From Nilaparvata lugens (lineage: Eukaryota; Arthropoda; Insecta; Hemiptera; Delphacidae): 64,000 nucleotides of DNA. The DNA lies in contig NC_052518.1 of NCBI RefSeq assembly GCF_014356525.2, positions 26,685,160 through 26,749,159 on the forward strand. Direction: 5' to 3'. The position numbers and the translations under genes were made by a program. The notes beneath the pieces were generated by a model, which was given only the letters and a program-made list of their open reading frames with translations, searched no databases and had not been told where the DNA came from. Below, in pieces: positions 53,347 through 64,000 of this stretch; position 1 is the stretch's first letter; each line of letters begins with the position of its first letter.

Positions 53347-54800
53347 TCCATCATTCCATACCAGTACTATAGAAAGTAGCTCCAGACAAAATTATTAGAC
53401 ATATTCAGGCAAATGAATTCAAATATTGAATTTTGACCAGTTAGGCATAGGTTATGTTTGTTGTCAGTTTATTTTTATTTTTTAAATGATAATTTTCTAA
53501 GATGTAAATAGAAAATGGTTTATATAGGCTATAGGTTATGTTTGTTGTTGGTTTATTTTTATTTTTTAATTATAATTTTCAAGATGTAAATAGAAAATGG
53601 TTTATATAAGCTATACATATGAACAGTCAGGTTTAGTTTATTTTATTTATAATTCATATTTATTGGAGGCTATGTTTGATTTACAGATTGATCACACAAT
53701 TTTCTTACAGCTTTAGGTACATTGTATTCATGAACAGTTAGGTATAGGTTATGTTTGTAAATAGTTTACTATTAATTTTTTGATTAGGGTAAATTCTTCT
53801 TATAATCCAACACTCCATACCAATACTATGAAAATAGCTCCAGACAAAATTATTAGACATACTTAGGCAAATAAAAGTGGTTCCTCTAGGCTATACAGTT
53901 AGGTCCATCTATGCATTTAATAATTTTTTTTTTTGCTATATTTAGTTCTCAATTAATCACTTCCTTATTATTTCTAATATACTGTATTATTTTCTCATAA
54001 TTATGTATATTGAATTTTGAACAGTTAGGCATAGGTTATGTTTGTTGTTAGTTCATTTTATTCTGATTTTTAAAATAATAATTTTCAAGGTGTAAATAGA
54101 AAATGGTTCATATAGGCTATACATATGAACAGTCAGGTTTAGTCTATTTTTATTTATACTTCAATTCCATTGGAGGCTATGTTTGATTAACAGATTGATC
54201 ACACAATTTTCTTATAGCTCCAGGCTATGTACAGTACAGTGAATTCTTGAACAGTTAGGTATAAGTTATGTTTGTTTTTGTGGTTTATTATTAATTTTTG
54301 ATGTTCAATTAACACTGTTTTGTTTAGATTCATAATAATTATATTTCACCAAAATTATTGTGGTTGGCTATAGATAAATAATAATAATAATATCGAGTGA
54401 CCTGGCTGGCTCAGGTCTGGTGACAGAGTTTTCAGGTCGCTATAGATAATAGCTCTAAATAAAAGAGTCATATTTAGGTAATAAGGATTTTGGTCACATA
54501 GCCTACATATCAAATCAGCTAGGTTAAGTTTTTGTATTTAATATTAACTATATTCCATATTCTTAATCTGATTCCATAATTTATGTTAGAACATATACTA
54601 TAGTAGTCTATTTAGCTTATAATTCATTTTGGTTTTAATATTTGAATCACATTTTGTGTTGTCACACCTGAACTGAGTTCCCTTCCCCTATAAAATTTCC
54701 AGTTTCCTCAGTCTACCACTGATGATGATGCCAAGTGCATCGAAACTAGTTTGGACTCAAATAAAAACTTTGTGGAATTGACAACATCTTTTTATTTCAC
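53347..54800 (+). repeat. Penelope 3' region with long tandem-like repeats
   Basis: Repeated blocks share GTTAGGCATAGGTTATGTTTG, AGATGTAAATAGAAAATGG and TCAGGTTTAGT. The best-matching pair is about 53435-53720 and 54015-54240. Near the end lies CTGATGATGATGCCAAGTGC followed by ATCGAAACTAGTTTGG, a stem-loop sequence type common at the ends of Penelope-like elements. No further coding sequence is seen. Confidence 0.6.
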
Positions 54801-55262
54801 CTTAATATGGAGAAATTCCACAACATCTCTGTGCAAAGTGTTAATCGTAGGTTAGTTTGTAAGAATCCAAACACAAGTCTAAAATAAGTTGATTTAGTAT
54901 ACTATTTCAATTTGTCGAAAACACTCTTCAAACCGATCTCAGACACACCAGTCCAAAGAAACAGACCCAACAGTATCAGGAAATCTGAATTTTAAAATGA
55001 GCCACTCGCCTTTGAAAGTATTTTTGTAGTTTTCGAATCTAAAATCCGGCAAGTCCAAGGTTATGTCCACGAGACGAGAATAATTTGTACGATCGGCATA
55101 TACTCACAAAGTTCTCTTGTGATACAAACTTTAACTTACACTATCTTTTCGTATTTCACGTCACTTAATTCCCATAATATTGACTAATATAACTTTAGAA
55201 ACAAAAAAAAATATTGTCCCAGACTTGCACAGAGTTCTGTTCTGGGTGAATCACTGCACACT
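54801..55262. other. Spacer
   Basis: No supported gene. A minus-strand hydrophobic frame at about 54905-54985 (FLILLGLFLWTGVSEIGLKS) loosely resembles a membrane segment but has no start or partner. Confidence 0.35.
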
Positions 55263-56031
55263 TTACACCCCGTTGCCAGATTTCCCTTCAATGAGAGAAC
55301 CGTCCATGTACCAGACAAGGCTACCTCCCTTGAAATAGGGCCCTTTCTCAGGCTTCCACTCCTTTCTGGAGCAGAATTTAACAGAAAAAGGTGTAGTGAA
55401 AACCATATCCGTATTCATAACATCTGAAGTCATTTCCAGCACAGGACTGTGAGGAACTGCTTTGGTGATTGTGCAGTGGCCTCTTCCAGACAGGCCTTCC
55501 TTCATTGGCCTGCGACTTTCAGTCGATGGGGTGATTTTCATGCTTCTGCCATGAGAAAAATACCCAATGGCAGTAAGCAAAGAGAAACTTGAAGAGTTGC
55601 TGACAGGATGCTGCTGAAAGCTTCAGTGACTAGAAGTGTTTGCATCCTTTGTAGACTTGTGAGTTTGACTGTGGCTGTAAATGTCCACCAGACTAGTAAT
55701 CTAAATGTAACCTGAGGGCCTTATCACTGCCTTGTACAGCCACAGCGCTATGTGACACTTTATCCCCCAAATGGAGCCTACAAATCTCCTGGACGTCATA
55801 AGCACCCATTTTGCTTTGTGCAGTGTATTATTTTAATGATTGTTCCCAGTCAGCTTAGAGTCAATGGTCAGCCCTGGGTATTTGACTGTAATTGATACTT
55901 TAAGCTGTGTTGATTCATGTTTCAACCTGGAGAGAGACTTCAGGTTCTCTTTCCTTGTAAATAGAACAACTACAGTCTTTTAGGGAGTCATGCTTAGTTC
56001 CTCTCCAAGACATCAGTTGTTAACAATTTTT
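55263..56031 (-). pseudogene. LINE fragment: RT thumb and start of RNase H
   Basis: Reading leftward: TVVVLFTRKENLKSL, then VKYPGLTIDSKLTGNNH (the RT thumb motif, normally K-Y-L-G-x-x-x-D), KAVIRP and LTSLQRMQTLLVTEAFS. In the frame 55580-55263 it ends in GSLVWYMDGSLIEGKSGNG, the first active-site Asp block of RNase H. A frame change near 55735 and stops disable it. RT plus RNase H places it in the I/R1/LOA-like group of LINEs. The element is cut at both ends. It lies about 350 bp upstream of the first visible exon of the Patched-family gene. Confidence 0.7.
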
Positions 56032-56382
56032 TTCTCATGTGATTCTAAGATGAGTTTTTCCAACTTCTTGATGGGAAAAGCTTACTACAAACTAATGATT
56101 CCGTGAAGATTAGTGAATATTGGGTAGTCACAAAGTAGTCGTTGATGTATACGGAGTTGATATATGGTGTTATTTTTATTTACTCTGTTGAACATTTTTT
56201 TAAAATTATTCATTGAAAATTATTCAATGTCATATTTTTACTTACAGCAGGCACTATTTGTAGCATAAGACCTTTTATCTAAAACAGTGTGTGATGATGT
56301 CGTTTTCTACTGTTTTTTCATCATATTATAACATCGGTGCTGTCATTTACTTACTTGTGTATATTATTCTCCTTTGTTTTAG
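56032..56382. other. Intron or upstream sequence of the Patched-family gene
   Basis: AT-rich and non-coding. It ends in CTCCTTTGTTTTAG, a strong splice acceptor at 56381-56382. Confidence 0.5.
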
Positions 56383-56698
56383 ATGCTCGTTATTCTTTTT
56401 ACCTGCGCCATTTTTGGAATCAACCTCAAAGGCATTCTACAATTGAAACAGAAGTTCGATCCTAAATGGTTTCTGCCAGAGGGAAGCGAACTTCTCAAAT
56501 TCTACACGGTCAGAAACGAGATGTATCCGTACATGGGCCAGGATGCGAGAATTTATTTCGGGAAACTCAACTACTCGGCTGATCTCGGCAATGTTTGTAG
56601 ATTCGCCCACGACTTGAGTTCTCAGCAAGATATCATTCTGAAAGTTGAAAGTTTCTGTGACGATTTTTATTACTATGCCAATAAGTATTACCATAAAG
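56383..56698 (+). CDS. Patched/SSD-family protein, exon 1 of window
   Basis: An exon of 316 bp between a TTTTAG acceptor and a GTGAGT donor. It encodes a membrane segment (MLVILFTCAIFGINLKGI), then LKQKFDPKWFLPEGSELLKF. An extracellular loop follows (MGQDARIYFGKLNY, FCDDFYYYANKYYHKG). F-D-P-x-W-F-L-P is a hallmark of the second large loop of Patched-domain (PTCHD3-like) transporters, just after the sterol-sensing membrane block. These proteins are RND-type sterol or lipid transporters. Upstream exons for the N terminus and the sterol-sensing domain must lie outside, beyond the transposon stack. The downstream exons join in phase. Confidence 0.85.
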
Positions 56699-57301
56699 GT
56701 GAGTGAATGAACAACTAATACTTCAATAGTAGCTAGAACAAATATATTTAAATTTAAATTTCAAGATACCTCAATAGTAGCTAAAACCAGGAATTTGATT
56801 TTATAATATTTACGATTCACTAATTTCAATGACAAATGAAATGAATTTACTAAATGATCACAGTATCACAGCATGACTCCTGATCCCATGAGCTACCACA
56901 GAATTTGTAAGTTTAGATCTTCATCGAATAGGATTAAACTAATAAAATCAAAATAAAATATTTTTCATTTTGACATAAGCAATACAATTTGAAGTAATAA
57001 TTCATTATTACTATCTGCAATGGATAAAACTGAAGATAAGTTGGAATAATGCCACACCTCATGTTGTCTGATTGTTGCTTGTTTTGTGTTGTCTTTATTG
57101 GGTTGATAAAAATACTTTATCAGAGTATACCAAAGAAATCGTAAATTCTCTTCAACATTGAAATTTTAATCAATGAATATTCAAGTTAGGATGAAATCGC
57201 TGTATCAACTATGAATATTCTCAGATGGCTTTCTCATCTTAACAGTTTTCGTTCTTCAACTCCGCTTTTATTGCGGATTACTGACTGTTCATCTGTTACA
57301 G
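56699..57301. other. Intron
   Basis: Non-coding, AT-rich. It runs from the GTGAGT donor to the acceptor in CATCTGTTACAG. No element is recognised. Confidence 0.6.
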
Positions 57302-57444
57302 ATTTACCAAATAAAGTATTATCCGACGACGATTTCAGTTCCTTAATAAGCAAATATTTGTACAGCCCACGAGGCTCCAAGTATTTATGGAATTTCCGAT
57401 TTGAAGAGGAGCTAAAATGTGGCGAACCAGCCACACAAATAACA
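57302..57444 (+). CDS. Patched/SSD-family protein, exon 2 of window
   Basis: 143 bp, completing the split codon left by the previous exon (1+2). It encodes LPNKVLSDDDFSSLISKYLY, then SPRGSKYLWNFRFEEELKCG. The acceptor is preceded by a long pyrimidine-rich stretch and the donor is ACA|GTAAGA. The LS..DF..L...L.SP.G..y...F.F..EL.CG pattern fits the second extracellular loop of PTCHD3-like proteins. Confidence 0.85.
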
Positions 57445-58141
57445 GTAAGAAATTTATTGTCTATGTTACTATTTTAAATTGTGCTATGTTGTTCATAATG
57501 ACAAATGTAATAATCAAGTATCTTTGTCTGATTGCTGGTCAAGGAGACTCCATTTGCTCTCTCTTCTTCTTCTATAGCCTTTCCCAACTATTTACCTTGT
57601 AGGCAAAAATATAATGGCAGCCATTCGATTGTCTTTTTCTGCGGTTCTAATGTCATTTATTAAAATAGAATAAATTGTAAACCCCAATTACACAGAAAAA
57701 TCAATAATTTTCCTTACATTTTCATTCGAAAACACCTAATCCAGAAAGTAAACTTTAAAGAAAGAGTTATTTTTTGCATACCAGGGAATAAAATTCATTG
57801 AATAACTCTTTATTTTCTGTGTAGACTTGTGGTTGTATGACCTGAACTCCTCCCACATAATTCTACAAATTTTGTAAGAAAACGACGCTGACAACTTGTA
57901 GTTTTTCCAGCTGAAATTTGATTGGTTGTCTTGTGAGGTTTTATTTGTCGGGTAGCTTTTCTTAATACCAATGGAAAGTTGGCATTAATTTCTAGTGAAC
58001 TTTAATTCACAGGTTGGCATTTCTTACTTGAATACTGGTGAATGATCATTTAAATTGGCAGAGTTTTGGATAAAGTAGTTTGTTGTCATTGTCGAAGCGG
58101 TTAAATTCCTTATTTGTATCCTTTTCAATCTATTTTTGCAG
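57445..58141. other. Intron
   Basis: Non-coding. It ends with a pyrimidine tract and TTTTTGCAG. Nothing further is seen. Confidence 0.6.
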
Positions 58142-58303
58142 GTTGCAAGCTTTGATTTCAAGTTCAAACTATTCAGTGAACCTGAAGAGGCTCTTTATGC
58201 CATGAACTATGTGAAGGAGCTGCTCAGATTAAGTAATATCACAAGTGGCGACGGTTTCAAGACTGTTTGGGCCAAGATATTTGCTCATTGGGTTACTGAC
58301 GAA
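58142..58303 (+). CDS. Patched/SSD-family protein, exon 3 of window
   Basis: 162 bp in phase 0: VASFDFKFKLFSEPEEALYA, MNYVKELLRLSN and AKIFAHWVTDE, closed by GAA|GTAAGT. This is the end of the second extracellular loop. The next residues of the family (x-I-x-E-E-x-Y-R-N-L) are found after the 5-kb intron at 63287. Confidence 0.85.
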
Positions 58304-58770
58304 GTAAGTACCATTATATGAATATAAAAAAGTTAATTGACACACTTCATTTGAGGAATTCAATTCACATTTATTTAACATATCATTCATAAAAATAAAA
58401 ATTTAAAAAACCAAAAATTCAGAATTACCACACAATAAAATTGAAATTATAAGAGAAAACCATTGGCAAAAGATTATTCATGTCCGCCAGTGGTGACGGT
58501 AGGAGACGGTAGGCCTACTTGACTCCACATATTCATAAATTTTTTTCTTCACTACGCTTTTATTCTTTTTCTACTAACTACTTTTATCTATTAACTTAAT
58601 TGCTTCTAAATTGCTTTTTCTCCTTAAAACTTCTACCACATACACAATTCTGTATATAATTTCCTTTATAGTTAATTCATTCAAAAAGCAACACTAACAT
58701 AAAGTTTGCGCTTGCCGACTCATCTGAAAAACGCATTGTGTGCTTCGGCCAAGTCTCCATGAGTAGGTCT

Positions 58771-58795
58771 AATAATAATAATAATAATAATAATA
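58771..58795. repeat. (AAT)n microsatellite
   Basis: About eight AAT units in a row. Confidence 0.9.
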
Positions 58796-58957
58796 CCGCT
58801 GTAAAGTAATGTTTCAATTCATTGTATTTTTGTAGTAATTTTATGAACTACTAATGTAGTAATCTAGAAATTATCGAATTAATTCTCACTTGTAGTAATT
58901 ATCTTAATGGAGGTGACTGTCCCTGCGGTTGGCGTGCTGTCTAAAATCTTTTATAGT

Positions 58958-60292
58958 CCAGTCAAATGGTCGTTTTTCAGGAAACACCCCCGAAGAATTT
59001 TTCTCAGAGGTTCTATATGTATTTTCGGGCGCTGAATTCGAATCTGAAATTTGCTGACACGCCAGAGGTCCTCTCCTCTTCTCGCTGCCATGCGCTGGCT
59101 CTTATCCCAGTAGGTAGGCTCAGATGGGCAGGCAGGCCATGTTGTGAGAGCTGATGAGTCATTTACACCAAAAAAGATAATGCCTTACAACATGGAAGGT
59201 AGAAGACCTCCTGGTAGACCAAGATTGAGGTGGATGGATGCAGTTGCCAGAGATGCAAGAGTTTTTGGGGTCAGGAATTGGAGGCGTGCTGCCATGGATA
59301 GAATAGAATAGAGGCAAATGTTAGAGGAGGCCAAGATCCGCTTTGGATTGTCGAGCCAATGATGATGATGAAATCAAGACCAAGCACCATTTATTATCAT
59401 TTTGGGTTACCGAGATACACAGCTTTGAATATAGAAATTGGCCATTTTTCTGTGTATGTAAGTATGGGCTAAAATTCACTTAAGGAGGAATTTTTTATTT
59501 TTTTCATCAAATTTCAGTTATGATACATGATTTTGAACCGCCTTGACGAGCTGAGAAGAATGAGCTGTAGTACGAGGAGTACTACATTGATCATTCTGTC
59601 AAGTGTTTAAAATTTTGATCCTTCATGTATCCTTATGTGTAAACCCCCCCCCCCCCACTAGGAAATACTGAAATGTATCTAACTAGTGATTCTCATAGAA
59701 CATAACCCTCGTAAGATGATTTCAGTCGAAATATGTATTTTATTGTTAGGAAGGCCTTGAAAATGTATTATAATGAAAGATTTGTATTTTGGCTGTAGAA
59801 CATGATTTTTTATTTTTGGGTGTATCACCCTCCCCCCTCTACTGAATTCGAATCGAATATTCCCAAGGAATCCTGTTCATAATTAATTGTTCTTTGACGT
59901 TATGTGTGGTTTTTTATCATTACTAGAAAAATATACAAGTTTTATAGGTTAGAAGTTTGCATAATTTTGAAAACCTCTTGAAAAATAGCCCATTTTCGAA
60001 AATTCGTAGTTTCGAAATCAAAAAGATGAGTCCTGCGCGACCACACAATTTATTGGAAAATGTATTATCTTTAATTTTATAGGAAATGATTTTTCTCCAA
60101 AAACTTGAAGTTTTCGAGATTGGATGGAAAAACTAGAAAAAGTCCGAAATTTGGGGGGTTTTGGGGTTGAAGCCGCCCTCTGGCGTGTCAGCAAATTTCA
60201 GATTCGAATTCAGCGCCCGAAAATACATATAGAACCTTTGAGAAAAATTCTTTCGTGGCTGTTTCCTCAAAAACGACCATTTGCATGACTGG
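58958..60292. mobile_element. Foldback element with 111-116 bp inverted termini
   Basis: The left arm (58958-59068, CCAGTCAAATGGTCGTTTTT to GACACGCCAGAGG) is matched by the reverse complement of 60177-60292 with a few substitutions and a 4-5 bp indel. The interior includes a LINE 3' fragment and AT-rich DNA. I see no clear target duplication. It belongs to no family I recognise; no transposase is present. Confidence 0.7.
59110..59362 (+). pseudogene. LINE ORF2 C-terminal fragment (RTE/craniid-like tail)
   Basis: VGRLRWAGR, then in the next frame GHVVRADESFTPKKI, EGRRPPGRPRLRWMDAVARD, RNWRRAAMDR and EEAKIRFGLSSQ. LRW.GHV.R ... GRRP.GRPR.RW.D ... W...A.DR is the C-terminal signature of many LINE RT proteins. 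One frame change near 59135 and a stop (TAG for the expected Trp codon) make it a relic. A GATGATGATG tail follows, inside the foldback element. Confidence 0.7.
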
Positions 60293-60668
60293 ATTATTAC
60301 AGCAGTTTAGATACACGAATGTCACTTTTTCTATTCAATGTGTGAATAAACCCACTAGAATTGAGGGGAACTCAGGCTCATGCATTGACCATATTTTTGT
60401 GCGGTACAGTTCACCGGATAAAATCAACTCAGCAGTATTACACACCAGTATTACTGATCATTTCAGTACGGCATTGAATATTTCAATTCCGGTACAAATA
60501 CCCTCTACAGTTGTTGAAACTTACAATTACATTGATAAATCAATGCTTGCACAGGCTATCCAAAGCGCTGATTGGGATACGGTAGAAAATTGTTTTGAAA
60601 TGGATGACTGCTCAATAAATTTTTTTCCAAATAATAAAGAATTCTGTAGACTCAAGTATAAAAAATAG
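60293..60668 (+). pseudogene. LINE D ORF2: end of endonuclease
   Basis: CVNKPTRIEGNSGSCIDHIF and SITDHFSTALNI give the final D-H-I and TDH (SDH-like) blocks of the APE domain. The frame stops at 60668, and the linker continues in another frame from about 60700. Confidence 0.75.
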
Positions 60669-60717
60669 AATTGTCAGATCTAGGCATAAGAAACTTAAGC
60701 CATGGATAAAATTAGAT

Positions 60718-62746
60718 TTGATTCAAAAGATCAGAGTAAGGGACAAATTGAGCAGGAAGTTGAGGAAACAACCATTCAATAACATATTGAAAAACCAATA
60801 TATTTCTTTCAGGAAAACATTAACCAAAGATTTAAAAATAGCCAAGAATATTTATTACAGAGATAAATTGCTAGAATTGAGAGACGATCCTAAACGATTC
60901 TGGGAAGTGATAGGAGAATTGGCTGGTAGGAAAACAAGTAGAGATTCATTTTTAATTAACAAATTTATGCCGGAAATTAATCCTGTCACACCAGAGGTCC
61001 TCAGAGTTGTTGCTGATGACTTCAATGAATTCTTCTCTGAGGTTGGCAAGAACTGTGCCGATGCAATAGTGTCCGTAGAGCCTCTATTAATTAATGATAG
61101 TCATTACACATTAGAAAATAATTTTGTTTTCCGGGAGGTGACAGAGGATGATGTTTTATGGGCTGTGGGTGATCTCAGAGGAGGGTCGGCTCCGGGGCAT
61201 GATAATGTAACTGCTTCCTTCCTAAAAGACAACATACAAACTATTATCAAACCACTTACCCATCTGATTAATCTTAGTCTACTGTCCGGTGTTTTTCCTG
61301 GGTTCTTGAAGTTGGCCAAAGTGTTCCCTCTTTACAAGTCCGGTGACCCAACTGACAAAAATAACTACCGACCTATATCTTTGCTGAGCGTATTTTCCAA
61401 AATACTTGAGAAAATAGTAAAAAAACAGCTTTTAAAATATCTAAATGTAAATAACGTATTTTGTGATTGTCAGTATGGTTTCAGAAGCGACAAAAGTATA
61501 ACAGATGCTTTGTTTGATATCTGTAAACATATAGATGAGGGAATAACAGATAACCAACGCCTAATGCTCATATTTTTGGACCTCAAAAAAGCATTTGACT
61601 CTGTTGATAGGAACACATTGTTGAATAAACTGGAATGTATTGGTGTACGAGGTACCACATTATCATGGTTCAAAAGTTATCTATCAAAAAGACTACAGTT
61701 TGTTTCCATATCTGATATTAGAGGTGAGAATATGGCAGTAGATTATGGAGTAACTCAGGGAAGCACATTAGGCCCTATTCTTTTCCTAATATTATATTAA
61801 CAATATGTCAAAATTAGAACTGAGTGGTAGACTATTCTTGTTTGCAGACGATGCATTAATTTTTTTAAAAGGGTCAAACTGGGAGGAGGTGAAGGCGAAT
61901 GCCCAAAAAGACCTTTTGTATATTAAAATGTGGCTTGATCAAAATACCCTTTCAATGAATACAGCAAAAACAAGATTTATGCCGATATCACTGAGACCAG
62001 CAACAGATTACACTTTGTCAAGATTGAAAGTTCACTCTTGTGCAGATTTTCTTGGTACAGTATGTGACTGTTCTGAGATTGACATGGTTACTTCATATAA
62101 ATACTTGGGTGTTTTTTTTTTTTGATAATAGAATGAGATGGACCGCTCATATTGACTTCATGAAGAAAAAAATCAGAAAATACATATATGCCTTTAGAAT
62201 GATGAGTGAAATTCTGGATAGGAGAGAAATCAAAATGGCCTACTTTGCATATGTTCAATCCCTTCTAGAGTTTGGCATAGTAGCATGGGGGGCGCATTGA
62301 AAACAGCTCTGCAACCTCTCTTCATTGTCCAGAAGGCCATTCTGAAGGCAGGATTCAAAAAGAGCCCTCTGTACCCAACCAACACTCTTTTCAGTGAAAG
62401 CTCAGTATTGACAATAAGACAACTTTTTATCAAAAATACTATAATACATTTATACTCAAATATGCACATCCTCAGGACCGTGACACATATTCACAATACA
62501 AGATATGCTAGTAACATTGGTATTGCGGCTATCGCCCTGCAGAAAGCTTTCTCTCAAACCAATTCCTTTTACATTTGTCATGTTCTATATCGAAACTTAA
62601 CGTCCTATTTTCCACAACAAATATTATTCAATAACATATCCAAAACAGATTTCAAATTAAAATTAAAGATTTTCTTATTACAATTAGGAATAGATAAATC
62701 AGAAAATATTATTTCAACTAATTACAATAGTCACCATCGTTCATAA
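60718..62746 (+). pseudogene. LINE D ORF2: reverse transcriptase
   Basis: The open frame 60718-61800 covers the linker (KRFWEVIGELAGRKTSRD), SAPGHDNVTASFLKD (motif 0), VFPLYKSGDPTDKNNYRPIS (motif 1), CQYGFRSDKSITDALF, IFLDLKKAFDSVDRNTLLN (A-box Asp) and GVTQGSTLGPILFLI (B-box). A frame change at about 61797 leads to LFLFADDALIFLKG (FADD, the catalytic C-box) at 61805-62125. Then come YKYLGVFF, 62040-62300 (YVQSLLEFGIVAWG) and 62285-62746 (C-terminal region). Three frame changes in otherwise well-kept sequence indicate fairly recent decay. Confidence 0.87.
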
Positions 62747-63286
62747 TATGTAGTGAATTCAAAATTTAAAGGTTAATACTAAATTGTTCATGTTACCAAT
62801 TTACATTCATTAATAATATTAAACACTTGCAACTCATTACTTGTATTAATTCAGTGTAAATTTACAACAGCCTCAGAAATTTTGTGTAATTTTTTAATAT
62901 TAAGGTGTTGAAACTAGATTGGATAAAATGAATAACATGTAAAACTGATAACATCCTACTCTTTTGGCCTTATTTCGGTGTTAAGGAATCATAACATTGA
63001 TTTAATAAGATTCATATCATTGTTTTAGTACGATTCATATTAAATTATCCAATTCTTTTTTTAAGGAGTCCACTAGTAAGAGTTCATAGTTTAGATTCAA
63101 ATTATCATTCACTGCTATTCATTGAAATCATAGGCCTATTGCAAGTTTCATGTAGTTTACAATCCCTCCTATATACAAGTTTTATGAAGCAGGTTCTAAT
63201 ATCTAAGATATCGTATTGGGTGATATTATCTAGTATGTATATTACAGTATTTTGAAGGAACGATATTACAAATATTTTGTTCACAG

Positions 63287-63328
63287 GTTATTCAAGAAGA
63301 AATGTATCGTAATCTAGCATTGGCATGC
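63287..63328 (+). CDS. Patched/SSD-family protein, exon 4 (apparently truncated)
   Basis: After TTGTTCACAG the frame reads VIQEEMYRNLALAC, the family motif that opens the next membrane segment. It then loses all similarity: the expected roughly 30-residue hydrophobic helix is not encoded before the next exon, and no donor follows the recognisable part. Either a deletion has removed the rest of the exon and its donor, or the assembly is faulty here. The end coordinate marks where similarity stops. Confidence 0.55.
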
Positions 63329-63407
63329 TTCTGTTCAAATTGCTCCTTTACAAAAATTGATTCAAACATTTTAAATCTGGGTAGCATGTGATTTTTTATT
63401 GTTTCAG

Positions 63408-63674
63408 GTAAATGTTTGCGGGACTATGTTCTATTGGGGCCTGACTATTGATATCGTATCATGCATAGCATTAGTGATAGCTGTTGGGTTGTGCGTGGAC
63501 TACGCGGCCCATGTGGGTCACACATTTCTCAAATGCCATGGGTCGTTGAATGAGCGTGCTCTTCATACTATCAACCATGTGGGCTGCGCTGTTATCAATG
63601 GAGGCACTTCAACCCTTATAGCACTGTCTTTGCTATCTTTGTCCAAGGCATATGTATTTCAATCATTTTTTAAG
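63408..63674 (+). CDS. Patched/SSD-family protein, exon 5 of window
   Basis: 267 bp in phase 0, between TTTCAG and AAG|GTAAGT. It encodes VNVCGTMFYWGLTIDIVSC, ALVIAVGLCVDYAAHVGHTF, NERALHTINHVGCAVINGG and STLIALSLLSLSKAYVFQSF. The G-L-x-I-D-x-V-x-C and V-G-L-C-V-D-Y-x-A-H motifs are those of membrane helices 9-11 of Patched/NPC1/Dispatched-type RND transporters; the acidic D in these helices is the proton-relay type residue of the family. The C-terminal exon(s) lie to the right of the window. Confidence 0.88.
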
Positions 63675-64000
63675 GTAAGTGCACTCTTACTTCAATCCAA
63701 TTTGCCATTTTTCTATTTCAATACTATGTATTTTGGAACTGTAGGCTTCAGTGGAAGACTTCAGCAATAAAAATTAATATCTTAGGATAAGAAATAAGAG
63801 CACGAAATTAGTGGTTAGTCCTAGTGACTATTTTTAATAGAAATAATAATAAAGAAAATACCATGTATTTGAAACAAGTAGATATAAAAATAGCCCTTGA
63901 AATAAAAAATACATCTGATACAAAATACTGCAATTATTGAGAAAACTGCAATTCAGTCTGAAGTAAAATTACCATTAGGCCGCTGCAATTTCAAGCTTTT
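63675..64000. other. Start of the next intron
   Basis: AT-rich, non-coding, running to the window edge. Nothing is recognised. Confidence 0.55.

Larger units (their letters stand above)
60293..62760 (+). mobile_element. 5'-truncated LINE D in the intron
   Basis: A plus-strand jockey/CR1-like LINE that starts abruptly at the foldback edge, within the end of its endonuclease. It runs to the C terminus of the RT near 62746. Its orientation is the same as the host gene. No long poly-A tail is seen. Confidence 0.75.
58304..63286. other. Large intron with mobile elements
   Basis: A 4.98-kb intron between exons 3 and 4. It holds an AAT microsatellite (58771-58795), a foldback element (58958-60292) and a LINE (60293-62760). 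The stretches 58304-58770 and 62761-63286 contain nothing recognisable. Confidence 0.7.

Noticed and set aside
54801..55080. Minus-strand hydrophobic frame as the N-terminal exon of a Patched-like gene
   Set aside because: The orientation is opposite to the recognised exons, stops lie close by, and no start or donor fits. The likeness is too weak.
56437..56694. Minus-strand frame opposite Patched exon 1
   Set aside because: An antisense shadow of a well-supported exon with splice sites on the plus strand.

Overview
The window reads as AT-rich insect nuclear DNA, probably hemipteran (inference). Evidence: an intron-containing Patched-family gene, an env-bearing errantivirus, and arthropod-style LINE, Helitron, Penelope and PIF/Harbinger sequences. 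There are no bacterial-type operons, no rRNA, no tRNA gene and no CRISPR array that I can see. Many short ORFs are shadows and are left out.

Layout. (1) 1-1886: a minus-strand LINE whose ORF1 has a coiled coil and an SGNH-like domain, with its endonuclease running off the left edge; a FLYWCH-finger fragment follows. (2) 2.83-49.9 kb is one nested stack. The outermost layer is LINE A on the minus strand, split into blocks at 49.78-47.69, 8.34-7.89 and 3.50-2.83 kb. A second minus-strand LINE, B (3.5-7.9 kb), sits in the linker before A's reverse transcriptase. A 39-kb unit bounded by gypsy-type LTRs (8341-47687, flanked by TATA) sits in A's endonuclease. (3) Inside that unit, after a decayed gag, lies a decayed Polinton/adintovirus-like provirus (about 9.9-41.3 kb). 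Minus-strand genes encode a coiled-coil fibre-like protein, a DUF8207-like protein, a packaging ATPase, a chromodomain integrase and protein-primed PolB. Plus-strand genes encode a BIR (IAP-like) protein, two small proteins, a PLA2-like protein, a penton-like protein, the major capsid protein, a basic protein, a second BIR-like protein, small unknowns and an FP25K-like protein. (4) The provirus was later hit by a non-coding LTR element (17385-21941, inside polB) and an errantivirus with intact env (25085-35597), which itself carries a PIF/Harbinger-type element (27140-29961). (5) The 3' LTR of the outer unit is broken by LINE B' (41439-46112) and by an unidentified 1.4-kb insert.

(6) 50.2-54.8 kb: a non-autonomous Helitron, then a Penelope-like fragment with a GIY-YIG domain and a repeat-rich 3' region. 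(7) 55.3-56.0 kb: a minus-strand LINE piece (RT thumb and RNase H). (8) 56.4-63.7 kb: the one clear host gene, a Patched/SSD-family protein on the plus strand. Its exons are in phase, but the fourth is apparently broken, and a 5-kb intron holds a 1.3-kb foldback element and a LINE (60.3-62.8 kb).

The main result is the layered provirus: a near-complete set of Polinton/adintovirus replication, integration and virion genes plus apoptosis-inhibitor-like genes, enclosed by retrotransposon LTRs. It is decayed by scattered stop codons, a few frameshifts and insertions, so I read it as a relic rather than a working virus.
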